Assembly (NCBI RefSeq): GCF_042648805.1
Contig: NZ_JBHRXZ010000016.1
Span: forward strand, 281,258-345,257
DNA from: Azomonas tarimensis
Lineage (GTDB): Bacteria > Pseudomonadota > Gammaproteobacteria > Pseudomonadales > Pseudomonadaceae
Length of the DNA stretch: 64,000 bases
Direction: 5' to 3'
The position numbers and the translations under genes are program-made. Below are positions 8,149 to 16,995 of the stretch, piece by piece. The notes under the pieces are model-generated. The model did not search any database. It saw only the letters and a list, made by a program, of their open reading frames with translations, and had not been told where the DNA came from. The stretch's first letter is position 1, and every line of letters starts with the position of its first letter.

Positions 8149-9156
8149 ATGGATCTCGTCATCGCTCGCCCCGAAGGTCTCTATTGCCCCCCGGGCGACT
8201 TCTACATCGATCCCTGGAAGCCGGTGCAACGCGCGGTGATTACCCATGCCCACGGCGATCACGCCCGCTGGGGCATGGGCGGGTACCTGGCGGCGCAGCC
8301 CAGCGAGGGCATTCTCCGCGCCCGACTCGGTAGCGACATCCGCCTGCAGACCATGGCCTATGGCGAGTCCATCGACCATCACGGGGTGCGCCTGAGTTTT
8401 CACCCGGCCGGTCATGTCCTGGGCTCCGCGCAGGTACGCCTGGAGTACCGCGGCGAAGTATGGGTGGCCTCAGGCGACTACAAGGTCGAGCCGGACGGCA
8501 CCTGCGAGCCGTTCGTACCGGTGCGCTGCCATACCTTCATCAGCGAGTCCACCTTCGGCTTGCCGATCTACCGCTGGCCGGCACAGGCCGAGGTGTTTCG
8601 CCAGATCAACGATTGGTGGCGGGCGAATGCCGCCGTGGGGCGCACCTGCGTGCTGTTCTGCTATGCGTTCGGCAAGGCCCAGCGCATCCTCCACGGGCTG
8701 GACGCCGACATCGGCCCGATCCTCGTGCATGGCGCGGTGGAGCCGCTGAACCGCGTCTACCGCGAAGCCGGGGTCTGCCTGCCGGAAACCTGCTATGCCG
8801 GTGATTTCGCCAGGTCCGACCCGCGCTTGCGCCAGGCACTGGTGGTGGCCCCACCTTCGGCCGGGGGCAGCACCTGGATGCGGCGCTTCGGCGACTATGC
8901 CGACGCCTTCGCCAGCGGCTGGATGATGCTGCGCGGAACACGGCGCCGGCGCGGTGTCGACCGGGGCTTCGTGCTGTCCGACCACGCAGACTGGCCGGGC
9001 TTGCTCTGGGCCATCGAGCAGACCGGCGCCGAGCGGGTGATGGTCACCCACGGCTCGGTCAGCACCCTGGTGCGCTACCTCTGCGAACGCGGCCTGGATG
9101 CCCAGGCGTTCGCCACCGAGTACGGCGAGGAAGACGACGTGGCGGAGACGGCATGA
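8149..9156 (+). CDS. Ligase-associated MBL-fold DNA exonuclease
   Basis: A 335-residue metallo-beta-lactamase/beta-CASP protein of the ligase-associated exonuclease family (related to SNM1/Pso2). The metal-binding motif HAHGDH is at residues 33-38. Further ligands or structural residues lie in FHPAGHVLGSAQV, SGDYK, ESTFGLPIYRWP and the late LSDHADWPGLL. Relatives act on DNA ends, and the fixed gene neighbourhood implies a strand-break or crosslink repair role. ATG 8149 is chosen over a GTG at 8140, since the family starts shortly before PEGLYCPPGDFYIDP. Its stop overlaps the start of the ligase gene by four bases, so translation is probably coupled. Confidence 0.93.
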   Translation: MDLVIARPEGLYCPPGDFYIDPWKPVQRAVITHAHGDHARWGMGGYLAAQPSEGILRARLGSDIRLQTMAYGESIDHHGVRLSFHPAGHVLGSAQVRLEYRGEVWVASGDYKVEPDGTCEPFVPVRCHTFISESTFGLPIYRWPAQAEVFRQINDWWRANAAVGRTCVLFCYAFGKAQRILHGLDADIGPILVHGAVEPLNRVYREAGVCLPETCYAGDFARSDPRLRQALVVAPPSAGGSTWMRRFGDYADAFASGWMMLRGTRRRRGVDRGFVLSDHADWPGLLWAIEQTGAERVMVTHGSVSTLVRYLCERGLDAQAFATEYGEEDDVAETA

Positions 9157-10883
9157 AAGCCTTCGCCGACCTCTATAGCCGCCTGGACGCCACCACCTCG
9201 AACAACGCCAAGCTCGCCGCCATGCGTGACTACTTTCGCGAAGCGCCGGCCGAAGACGCGGCCTGGGCGGTGTTCTTCCTCGCTGGCGGGCGGCCACGGC
9301 AACTGGTGCCGTCCAGGATCCTGCGCGAGACCGCGATGCATGCCAGTGGCCTGCCCGACTGGCTGTTCGAGGAAAGCTACCAAGCCGTCGGTGACCTGGC
9401 CGAAACCATTTCCCTGCTGCTGCAGGACAATAGTGCCTCCAGCAGTGACGAGGGCCTCGCCACCTGGCTGCAGGACAAGCTGCTGCCGCTGCGTGGTCGC
9501 CCGCCCGAAGAGATAGCCGAGCGGCTGCCGCTGCTCTGGGCACAGCTCGACCAACGCAGCCTGATGGTCTGCATCAAGCTCATTACCGGCGGGTTCCGCG
9601 TCGGGGTGTCGAAGCTCTTGGTGACGCGCGCCCTGGCAGCACTGGCCGAGCTCGATCCCAAACGGGTGGCGCAGCGCCTGGTGGGCTATACCGACCTGTC
9701 GCACCGGCCCAGCGCCGAAAGCTTTCTGGCCCTGATCGCCCCGGAGTCGGCTGACGAGCACGTCCAGCGCGGCGGGCAGCCCTATCCCTTCTTTCTCGCC
9801 CACTCGTTGCAGGTACCCATAGAAGACTTCGCCGCCCTGCTCGGCGACTCCGCCGGCTGGCTGGTGGAATGGAAGTGGGACGGGATCCGCGCGCAGCTGG
9901 TCAAGCGCGACGGCCAGGCATGGATCTGGTCGCGTGGCGAAGAGCTGGTCAGCGACCGCTTTCCCGAGCTGATCGAGGCGGCCAGCGGCCTGCCGGACGG
10001 CACGGTACTCGACGGCGAGATCCTGGTGTGGAAGCCGCCGGCGGCAGCTCCCCGTTCGAGCCAGGTCCAAAGTGGCGGAGACGGTGGTTTCCACGTCCAG
10101 CCGTTCGCCCTGTTGCAACAGCGCATCGGCCGCAAGACGCTCAACGCAAGGATTCTCGCCGAAGCGCCAGTCGCCCTGCTGGTCTACGACCTGCTCGAAT
10201 GGCAGGGCGAGGACTGGCGTTCCCGTCCACAGTGGGAACGCCGTGCCCGGCTCGAAGCAGTCATAGGTCACGGCGCGACGTCCCAGGGACAGCTGTTGAA
10301 CGACGCGGACCAGGCCGCGCCGCTGCTGCTGTCGCCACTGGTGCAGGGGAATGACTGGTTCGAACTGGCCGAGCAACGCGAGGCGTCGCGCCGGCTCGGC
10401 GTCGAGGGCTTCATGATCAAGCAGCGCGAGGCGGGGTATGGCGTTGGCCGCACCCGCGATGTCGGCATCTGGTGGAAATGGAAGATCGATCCCTTCTCCA
10501 TCGATGCGGTGCTGATCTACGCCCAGCGCGGCCACGGCCGTCGCGCCAGCCTCTATAGCGACTACACCTTTGCGGTCTGGGACGGCGAGCCCGGCGATCC
10601 CGAGCGCAAGCTGGTGCCCTTCGCCAAGGCCTATTCCGGGCTCACCGATGAGGAAATGCGCAAGGTCGATGCGATCATCCGCAAGACCACGGTGGAAAAA
10701 TTCGGCCCGGTGCGCAGCGTCACCCCGACCCTGGTGTTCGAGCTGGGCTTCGAGGGCATCGCCGCCAGCAGCCGGCACAAGAGCGGCATTGCCGTGCGCT
10801 TTCCGCGCATGCTGCGCTGGCGTCAGGACAAGCCGGTGGAGGAAGCCGACACCCTGACCACCCTCAAGGCCCTGCTTGGATGA
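9153..10883 (+). CDS. ATP-dependent DNA ligase (ligase-associated repair operon)
   Basis: A 576-residue ATP-dependent DNA ligase. The N-terminal DNA-binding domain covers about residues 1-210 (LYSRLDATTSNNAKLAAMRD). The adenylation domain has motif I EWKWDGIRAQL with Lys241 as the AMP-accepting residue, motif III (LLVYDLLEWQGEDW), motif IV (VEGFMIKQR) and motif V (WWKWKIDPFSIDAVLIYAQ). A C-terminal OB domain follows (RSVTPTLVFELGFEGIAASS). It seals nicks using ATP, unlike the essential NAD-dependent LigA. The ATGA overlaps on both sides (9153-9156 and 10880-10883) place it in the middle of a tightly coupled operon with an exonuclease, a helicase and a phosphoesterase. Confidence 0.95.
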   Translation: MKAFADLYSRLDATTSNNAKLAAMRDYFREAPAEDAAWAVFFLAGGRPRQLVPSRILRETAMHASGLPDWLFEESYQAVGDLAETISLLLQDNSASSSDEGLATWLQDKLLPLRGRPPEEIAERLPLLWAQLDQRSLMVCIKLITGGFRVGVSKLLVTRALAALAELDPKRVAQRLVGYTDLSHRPSAESFLALIAPESADEHVQRGGQPYPFFLAHSLQVPIEDFAALLGDSAGWLVEWKWDGIRAQLVKRDGQAWIWSRGEELVSDRFPELIEAASGLPDGTVLDGEILVWKPPAAAPRSSQVQSGGDGGFHVQPFALLQQRIGRKTLNARILAEAPVALLVYDLLEWQGEDWRSRPQWERRARLEAVIGHGATSQGQLLNDADQAAPLLLSPLVQGNDWFELAEQREASRRLGVEGFMIKQREAGYGVGRTRDVGIWWKWKIDPFSIDAVLIYAQRGHGRRASLYSDYTFAVWDGEPGDPERKLVPFAKAYSGLTDEEMRKVDAIIRKTTVEKFGPVRSVTPTLVFELGFEGIAASSRHKSGIAVRFPRMLRWRQDKPVEEADTLTTLKALLG

Positions 10884-13429
10884 GCCAGAGAGTCGCGGAG
10901 TGGATGGCGGATCAGGGCTGGTCGCCCTTCCCTTTCCAGCGTGAAGTCTGGCAGGCCATCGGCCGCGGCGAGTCGGGCCTGCTGCACGCGACCACCGGCT
11001 CCGGCAAGACCCTGGCGGTCTGGCTGGGTGCCCTGGAGCGCTTCGCCGCCCGCGCCCCCGCTAATGGCAGCCTGCCACTGACGCTGCTCTGGATCACGCC
11101 CATGCGTGCGCTGGCCGCCGACACCGCCAGGGCCCTCGAGGCGCCGCTGCGTGGGCTCGACCTGCCCTGGACCCTGGGGCTGCGGACCGGAGATACCTCC
11201 GGTGCCGAGCGCGCCCGGCAGAACCGCCGCCTGCCCACGACACTGGTGACCACACCTGAAAGCCTGACGCTGCTGCTGACCCGCGCCGACGCGCGCCATG
11301 CCTTCGCCGGCCTTGGCATGCTGGTGGTGGACGAATGGCACGAATTGCTCGGCAACAAGCGCGGGGTGCAACTTCAGCTGGCCCTGGCGCGGCTGCGACA
11401 GTGGAACCCGGAGCTAATCGTCTGGGGGCTGTCCGCCACCCTGGGCAACCAGCCGCACGCGCTCGAGGTGCTGGCCGGAGACGACGGTCGGCTGGTCCAG
11501 GGGCGCATCGACAAGGCATTGCGCATCGATACCTTGCTGCCCGGCGCCATAGACCGCTTCCCCTGGGCCGGACACCTGGGCCTGCGCATGCTGCCGCAAG
11601 TCGTGCAGGAGGTGGAGGCCGCCGCGACCTCGCTGCTGTTCACCAACACCCGCTCGCAGTCGGAACTCTGGTACCAGGCGCTGCTGGAAGCACGTCCCGA
11701 CTGGGCGGGTCTGATCGCCCTGCACCACGGCTCGCTGTCCCGCGAGACCCGCGACTGGGTCGAGCGCGGCCTCAAGGCAGGCCAGCTCAAAGCGGTGGTC
11801 TGCACCTCGAGCCTCGATCTCGGGGTGGATTTTCTGGCGGTCGAACGCGTGCTGCAGATCGGCTCGGCCAAGGGCGTGGCACGTCTCCTGCAACGTGCCG
11901 GGCGCTCCGGGCATGCGCCGGGGCGCACTTCGCGAATCACCCTGGTGCCGACCCATAGCCTGGAGATCGTGGAAGCGGCCGCCGTACAGGCCGCTGTCGC
12001 CGAGGGCCGCATCGAAGCCCGCGAGGCACCGGCCAAGCCGCTCGACGTGCTGGTCCAGCATCTGGTGAGCATGGCCCTGGGGGGCGGGTTCCATCCGGCG
12101 GAACTGCTGCCCGAGATCCGCCAGGCCTGGTCCTACCGGAACCTGACCGACGACGAGTACGCCTGGGCCCTCGCCTTCGTTCGCCACGGCGGCCACTCGC
12201 TCAGCGCCTACCCTGACTATCAGCGGGTGGAGCCAGACGAAAACGGCCTGTGGAAGGTGCCCAGCCGCCGCACCGCGCTGCGCCATCGAATGGGCATCGG
12301 CACCATCGTCAGCGATGCCAGCCTGACGGTAAAGTTCTGGACCCGCGGTGGCACGGGTGGCTCGCTGGGCTCGGTGGAGGAAGGCTTCATTGCCCGCCTG
12401 CGCCCAGGCGACTGCTTTCTCTTTGCCGGACGCCTGCTCGAGCTGGTCCGGGTCGAAGACATGGTCGCCTACGTGCGCCGCGCCAGCGGGCGCAAGGGCG
12501 CGGTGCCACGCTGGAATGGTGGGCGCATGCCGCTTTCCAGCGAACTCGCCGACGCTGTGGTGGCGCGCCTCGGCGAAGCGGCCAGAGGAGAAACCCGCAG
12601 CCCCGAAATGAGGCTGGTCGAGCCGCTGCTGAAGGTCCAGCGCGAATGGTCGGCACTGCCCGCGGTCGGGCGACTGCTGGCGGAAACGCACCGCTCTCGC
12701 GAAGGCTGGCATCTGTTTCTCTACCCCTTCGCCGGTCGGCATGTCCATCTCGGGTTGGCCAGCCTGCTGGCCTGGCGGGTCGGCCGAGGCCAACCGGCCA
12801 CCTTTTCCATCGCTGTCAACGATTACGGCTTCGAGCTGCTCTGCGCCACGCCCGTGGACTGGCCGACACTGCTGCAACCGGCACTGTTCGAGGGAGACGA
12901 TTTGCTGGACGATGTGCTCGCCAGCCTGAACGCCGGCGAACTCGCGCGTCGCCGTTTCCGGGAAATCGCCCGAATCGCCGGCCTGGTGTTTTCCGGCTAT
13001 CCCGGTGCACAGAAAAGCGCTCGCCAGTTGCAGGCCTCCAGCGGCCTGTTCTTTGACGTCTTCCGTCAGTACGACCCCGACAACCTACTGCTGAGCCAGG
13101 CTCAGGAAGAGGTGCTGCGCCAGGAACTCGATGTCGATCGCCTAGAGCAGACCCTGTCTCGCTTGCGAACCAGCACGCTGGACATCCATGCGATCAAGCG
13201 GCCCACACCCCTGGCGTTTCCGTTGATGGTCGAGCGCTTTCGCGAAAGCATGAGTTCGGAAAAGCTCGCCGACCGCATCGCCCGCATGCTGCGTGACCTG
13301 GAAGCCGCGGCTGGTCCCGGACCGGACGAGCCCGGCGCGATCATCGATGCGCAGTCATTCCAGCCCGACAGTCCGCCCAGGCGCAAGCCCCGCGCGCGCA
13401 AGGACGGTCGCCCCAGGCCCCTGAAATAG
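10880..13429 (+). CDS. Ligase-associated DEXH-box DNA helicase (Lhr-core type)
   Basis: An 849-residue superfamily 2 helicase of the Lhr type found with ATP-dependent ligases. Motif I HATTGSGKT is at residues 36-44, motif Ia is ITPMRALAADTA, motif II is VVDEWHELLG and motif III is GLSATLGN. The second RecA domain has TSSLDLGVDFLAVERVLQIG and motif VI LLQRAGRSGHAPG. A winged-helix/Lhr-specific C-terminal half and a basic tail (RRKPRARKDGRPRPLK) follow. Lhr-core enzymes translocate 3' to 5' and unwind DNA-DNA or RNA-DNA hybrids. The start overlaps the ligase stop by four bases; the PdeM gene starts 23 bases after its end. Confidence 0.94.
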   Translation: MSQRVAEWMADQGWSPFPFQREVWQAIGRGESGLLHATTGSGKTLAVWLGALERFAARAPANGSLPLTLLWITPMRALAADTARALEAPLRGLDLPWTLGLRTGDTSGAERARQNRRLPTTLVTTPESLTLLLTRADARHAFAGLGMLVVDEWHELLGNKRGVQLQLALARLRQWNPELIVWGLSATLGNQPHALEVLAGDDGRLVQGRIDKALRIDTLLPGAIDRFPWAGHLGLRMLPQVVQEVEAAATSLLFTNTRSQSELWYQALLEARPDWAGLIALHHGSLSRETRDWVERGLKAGQLKAVVCTSSLDLGVDFLAVERVLQIGSAKGVARLLQRAGRSGHAPGRTSRITLVPTHSLEIVEAAAVQAAVAEGRIEAREAPAKPLDVLVQHLVSMALGGGFHPAELLPEIRQAWSYRNLTDDEYAWALAFVRHGGHSLSAYPDYQRVEPDENGLWKVPSRRTALRHRMGIGTIVSDASLTVKFWTRGGTGGSLGSVEEGFIARLRPGDCFLFAGRLLELVRVEDMVAYVRRASGRKGAVPRWNGGRMPLSSELADAVVARLGEAARGETRSPEMRLVEPLLKVQREWSALPAVGRLLAETHRSREGWHLFLYPFAGRHVHLGLASLLAWRVGRGQPATFSIAVNDYGFELLCATPVDWPTLLQPALFEGDDLLDDVLASLNAGELARRRFREIARIAGLVFSGYPGAQKSARQLQASSGLFFDVFRQYDPDNLLLSQAQEEVLRQELDVDRLEQTLSRLRTSTLDIHAIKRPTPLAFPLMVERFRESMSSEKLADRIARMLRDLEAAAGPGPDEPGAIIDAQSFQPDSPPRRKPRARKDGRPRPLK

Positions 13430-13452
13430 CCCACGGAGACCTCTCAAGTCCC

Positions 13453-14121
13453 ATGCCCACCTACCAGAGCGTCCCGCTCGCCGGCACCGAAGTGTGGCTG
13501 CTGCCTGACAAGGCGCTCTTCTGGCCCGCCGAGCAGGCCTTGCTGATCGCAGACGCCCACTTCGGCAAGGCAGCCGCCTTCCGCCGCCTCGGCCAGCCTG
13601 TGCCAAGCGGAACCACAGAAGACAACCTCCAGCGGCTCGATGCGCTGCTAGAGGCTTACCCCAGCCGGCAGCTCTTCTTTCTCGGCGATTTTCTGCACGC
13701 ACCGGAATCCCGGAGCGAGCACCTGACCGCCCGCCTCGCCCGCTGGCGGCGGCAGCACATTGGGCTGGCCATCACCCTCATTCGCGGCAACCACGACCGC
13801 CGCGCCGGCGACCCGCCCCGCGCGCTGGACATCGACGTGGTCGACGAACCCCTGCTGCTCGGGCCGCTGGCGCTACGCCACGAACCCGAGCCACATCCGA
13901 CGCATCATGTGCTGGCCGGGCACCTGCATCCGGCCTTCCGCCTGCGCGGACGGGAACGGACGCAACTGCGCCTGCCTTGCTTCTGCCTCGACGAGGCGGT
14001 CAGCCTGCTACCGGCATTCGGAGCCTTCACCGGCGCGATGGAGATCCGGCCTGCACCGCAGCGACGCATATTCGTGGTGGCCGAGGGTGCGGTCTGGCCC
14101 GTCGCGACTAGTGCTCGGTAA
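13453..14121 (+). CDS. pdeM: Ligase-associated DNA damage response endonuclease PdeM
   Basis: A 222-residue calcineurin-like metallophosphoesterase of the PdeM type, the usual last member of the ligase-associated repair operon. Metal-site motifs are ADAHFGKAAAFRRLG (D-x-H), FLGDFLHAPESR (G-D), LIRGNHDRR (G-N-H-D) and VLAGHLHPAF (G-H-x-H). The family is thought to process DNA in damage repair. The stop codon overlaps by 14 bases the end of a convergent small gene. I see no terminator between them, so transcripts may overlap. Confidence 0.93.
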   Translation: MPTYQSVPLAGTEVWLLPDKALFWPAEQALLIADAHFGKAAAFRRLGQPVPSGTTEDNLQRLDALLEAYPSRQLFFLGDFLHAPESRSEHLTARLARWRRQHIGLAITLIRGNHDRRAGDPPRALDIDVVDEPLLLGPLALRHEPEPHPTHHVLAGHLHPAFRLRGRERTQLRLPCFCLDEAVSLLPAFGAFTGAMEIRPAPQRRIFVVAEGAVWPVATSAR

Positions 14122-14335
14122 TACCCGTGATGGTGATGCCGAAGCGCTCGGAAAGCAGCACCGCGGGGGTCTGCTCCTCGCCCGGATCGACCTCGTATTC
14201 GAGCTCCTCGTATTCCTGTTCCGCCTTCTGGGTCACCAGACCCACAGCCTCGTCCAATTCGGGCCTGTGCTCCGATTCCACTTTCAACACATGGGTGTTG
14301 TTGTCCACGTTGTACGTGATGATCCAGGTGGTCAT
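14108..14335 (-). CDS. Small acidic conserved protein, 75 aa
   Basis: A 75-residue acidic cytosolic protein: beta-strand start TTWIITYNVDNNTHVLKVES, then an acidic helix (RPELDEAVGLVTQKAEQEYE) and a beta-rich end (FGITITGITEH). It has no membrane segment and no known motif. The ATG at 14335 is supported by AGGGGA six bases upstream; the ATG two codons earlier abuts that site. Its last 14 bases overlap the 3' end of pdeM tail to tail. The function is unknown. Confidence 0.65.
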   Translation of the reverse strand: MTTWIITYNVDNNTHVLKVESEHRPELDEAVGLVTQKAEQEYEELEYEVDPGEEQTPAVLLSERFGITITGITEH

Positions 14336-14682
14336 GCGCATTCCCCTACAAGAGCCTAATCGTGACCAAAAAGAGGGACCTGGCCGGTCTGAGGCTATCG
14401 TAGCGCTGCGCCGCGAGGGTCGCGGAAACGGCAACGCATCAATGGAGACCTCGACATCAATGAAGCGTAACGCCCGGTAAGGTCACCATATGCCGATTTA
14501 GACTAGTCGCCTCGCCGCAGTTCTGCCGCGTCCATCGTCTCGGCGGCCTTTCGTCGAAAGGTTGGAACGGGCAAGCGCCTGCTCAGGTCCCCCGTATGAC
14601 CGGGGCGCCCGCCCCAACCGACCCGAGCAAGACTGGCGCAGCGAATTCCGTTCTTGCTGTCCAGGCCGCGTGAGCCAGGCCC
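14336..14682. other. Intergenic region upstream of the erythromycin esterase-like gene
   Basis: About 350 bases between divergent genes. I see only short overlapping frames without ribosome-binding sites, and a small CCTTTC/GAAAGG inverted repeat near 14548. The promoters of the two flanking genes must lie here, but I could not choose convincing -35/-10 boxes. Confidence 0.4.
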
Positions 14683-16023
14683 ATGAAAACGTCTTCCACC
14701 CGCCATTCGGCACCTGACGACGACACCCTGATCAGGCTACTGCGTCAATCCGCCGAGCCGCTCGTCGACATCGACTCACCGGAGTTCGCTGCGCCATTCG
14801 AGCGCTTCGCCGATGCCCGGGTAGTGCTGATCGGCGAAGCCAGTCATGGCACCTCGGAGTTCTACCGCGCCCGCGCGGCGATTACCCGCTGCCTGATCGA
14901 ACGGCACGGCTTCTCCATCGTCGCCGTCGAAGCGGACTGGCCAGACGCGGGGCTGATCGACCGGGAAGTGCGCGGCGGCGAATCCTCAGGCTGGATCTAC
15001 GAAGGTTTCCAGCGCTTTCCCACCTGGATGTGGCGCAATCGCGAGGTGGCAGCCTTTGTCGACTGGCTACGCGAGCACAATCGCTCTCTGCCCCCGGCGA
15101 GTCGCTGCGAGTTCCGCGGCCTCGATGTGTACAGCCTCGGTGCTTCACTGGAGCAGGTCACTCGCTATCTCGACCGCGTCGACCCGGATGCTGCCGTCAC
15201 GGCTCGCGAGCGTTACGGCTGCCTGACGCCCTGGCAGCACGACCCGGCGCTCTATGGCCACAACGTGGCCCGGCTGGGACGCGAGTCCTGTGAGGACGAG
15301 GTGGTGGCGCAGCTGCAAGACCTGCTGGAACAGCGCCTGGTGTACATGCGCGAGGATGGCGAGCAGTTTTTCGATGCCGAACGCAACGCCCGCGTGGTGC
15401 TGGCCGCAGAGCAGTACTACCGCACCCTGTACCGCGGTTCCACAGCGTCCTGGAACCTGCGCGACCGGCACATGTTCGACACCCTGCAGGCGCTGCTGCA
15501 ACGCCGTGGCGATAGCGCGAAGGCAGTGGTCTGGGCGCATAACTCGCACATCGGTAACGCGGCCGCCACGAGCATGGGCTGGGGCGGCGAGTTCAACGTC
15601 GGGGAGCTGTGCCGCACGACCTACGGCCAGGATGCGGTACTGCTCGGGCTGTTCACCGATCGGGGTACGGTGGCCGCGGCAGACAACTGGGACGAGCCGA
15701 TGCACGTCATGCCGGTACGCCCGTCACGGGATGACAGCTGGGAACGGCTGTTCCTGCGCGCAGGCTTGCCGGCCTCGCTTACCTGCTGGCGCGAGCCGTC
15801 GGCCAGCCGCTTGCGCGAGGCGCTCTCGCGGCCCCGGCTCGAACGTGCCATCGGGGTCATCTACCGGCCCCAGACCGAGCGTCAGAGCCATTATTTCCAG
15901 GCGGTCCTGGCCAAGCAGTTCGATGCGCTGCTCTGGTTCGAGGAAACCCAGGCGGTCACCCCGCTGGGACCACAGCTATCCGCATTGGGCGACGCGCCCG
16001 ACACCTATCCGTTCGGAGAGTAA
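14683..16023 (+). CDS. Erythromycin esterase-family protein
   Basis: A 446-residue member of the erythromycin esterase family (EreA/EreB/Succinoglycan_BP26-like fold). The catalytic signature VLIGEASHGTSEFYRARAAI supplies the conserved Glu and His. Further conserved parts are VAVEADWPDA, FPTWMWRNREVAAFVDWLRE, FRGLDVYSLG and VVWAHNSHIGNA. True Ere enzymes open the macrolide lactone, but chromosomal homologues like this one, next to a phosphoribosyltransferase, need not act on macrolides. Two bases separate it from the phosphoribosyltransferase gene, a recurrent pairing in bacteria that suggests a shared pathway of unknown substrate. Resistance should not be assumed. Confidence 0.88.
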   Translation: MKTSSTRHSAPDDDTLIRLLRQSAEPLVDIDSPEFAAPFERFADARVVLIGEASHGTSEFYRARAAITRCLIERHGFSIVAVEADWPDAGLIDREVRGGESSGWIYEGFQRFPTWMWRNREVAAFVDWLREHNRSLPPASRCEFRGLDVYSLGASLEQVTRYLDRVDPDAAVTARERYGCLTPWQHDPALYGHNVARLGRESCEDEVVAQLQDLLEQRLVYMREDGEQFFDAERNARVVLAAEQYYRTLYRGSTASWNLRDRHMFDTLQALLQRRGDSAKAVVWAHNSHIGNAAATSMGWGGEFNVGELCRTTYGQDAVLLGLFTDRGTVAAADNWDEPMHVMPVRPSRDDSWERLFLRAGLPASLTCWREPSASRLREALSRPRLERAIGVIYRPQTERQSHYFQAVLAKQFDALLWFEETQAVTPLGPQLSALGDAPDTYPFGE

Positions 16024-16025
16024 CC

Positions 16026-16721
16026 ATGCCCCCTATCGCTCATCCGTATCTGTTCGAGGATCGTTGTCATGCCGGGCGCGAACTGGCCGAGGCGCTGAAG
16101 CACCTCGCTGTCGAGGAGCCACTGGTGCTGGCCCTGCCGCGCGGTGGCGTGCCGGTCGCCTACGAGATCGCCGCCGCGCTGGAGGCGAGGCTGGACATCG
16201 CCCTGGTACGAAAGATCGGCGCTCCGCACAACGAGGAAATGGCGCTGGGCGCTGTGATAGACGGTGCCGATCCGCAATGGGTGGTCAATAGCGAGCTGGT
16301 TCGCCAGCTGTCGCTACCGTCCGGCTGGTTCGAAGAGGAAAAGGCCCGCCAGCTGCTGGAGCTTGAACGACGGCGCAAGTGCTACTGCGGCGACCGGGAA
16401 CCGCCGAGGGTGGTCGGGCGCTGCGTGATTCTGGTGGATGATGGCGTCGCCACCGGCGCCTCGATGCGCGCTGTGCTCAAGGGGTTGCACAAGGCCGGCG
16501 CCGCGCGGTTGGTAACCGCCGTTCCGGTGGGCGCCCGCGACGCCATCGCAGCCTTGCGGGACGAGGTGGACGAAATGGTCTGCCTGGCGATGCCGGAACC
16601 CTTCATCGGGGTAGGCTGCCATTACCGGGATTTCAGCCAGACCCCTGATGACGAGGTGGTACGCCTGCTGGAACGTGCCGCCGCCTCTGGATCACGGCAG
16701 TCATCCCGGCATGCAGGCTGA
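16026..16721 (+). CDS. Phosphoribosyltransferase-fold protein
   Basis: A 231-residue type I phosphoribosyltransferase. The PRPP-binding loop is VILVDDGVATGASMRAVLKG, with the two acidic residues and the T-G-A-S pyrophosphate loop. The N-terminal LVLALPRGGVPVAYEIA and VRKIGAPHNEEMALGAV are typical of the subfamily that accompanies or is fused to dienelactone hydrolase or Ere-like proteins. The base or other acceptor is unknown. It starts two bases after the Ere-like stop and is surely co-transcribed with it. Confidence 0.85.
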   Translation: MPPIAHPYLFEDRCHAGRELAEALKHLAVEEPLVLALPRGGVPVAYEIAAALEARLDIALVRKIGAPHNEEMALGAVIDGADPQWVVNSELVRQLSLPSGWFEEEKARQLLELERRRKCYCGDREPPRVVGRCVILVDDGVATGASMRAVLKGLHKAGAARLVTAVPVGARDAIAALRDEVDEMVCLAMPEPFIGVGCHYRDFSQTPDDEVVRLLERAAASGSRQSSRHAG

Positions 16722-16722
16722 A

Positions 16723-16890
16723 TCAGGCAACCGGCGCTGGCGGCGGCTGGTCAGGTACGGTGGGCTCGCCAGGCTCGGTGGGTTGCACCGGCACGCCCGG
16801 CTCCTCAGGGTCGCCGGCCACTCCGGCTACGAACCATTGAGGTGCATTGGCGGCCCGATCGGGATGAATCGAGGTTCGGAAGATAGACAT
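16723..16890 (-). CDS. Small proline-rich protein, 55 aa
   Basis: A 55-residue frame: MSIFRTSIHPDRAANAPQWF, then VAGVAGDPEE and a Pro/Glu/Val-rich tail (PGVPVQPTEPGEPTVPDQPP). GGAGGG stands five bases before the ATG, a near-ideal ribosome-binding site, which is the main reason to accept it. It has no membrane segment and the tail should be extended or disordered. It converges with the phosphoribosyltransferase gene, with one base between the stops. The function is unknown. Confidence 0.6.
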   Translation of the reverse strand: MSIFRTSIHPDRAANAPQWFVAGVAGDPEEPGVPVQPTEPGEPTVPDQPPPAPVA

Positions 16891-16995
16891 GAGCGCCCTC
16901 CAGGAGATTTGGCTCCGGGCGGGCGCATCACCCGCCCCAGTAATGCTGTAGACGGCGGGTAGCCTGGATGAATTCCACCCGGTCGACGGGCGGGC

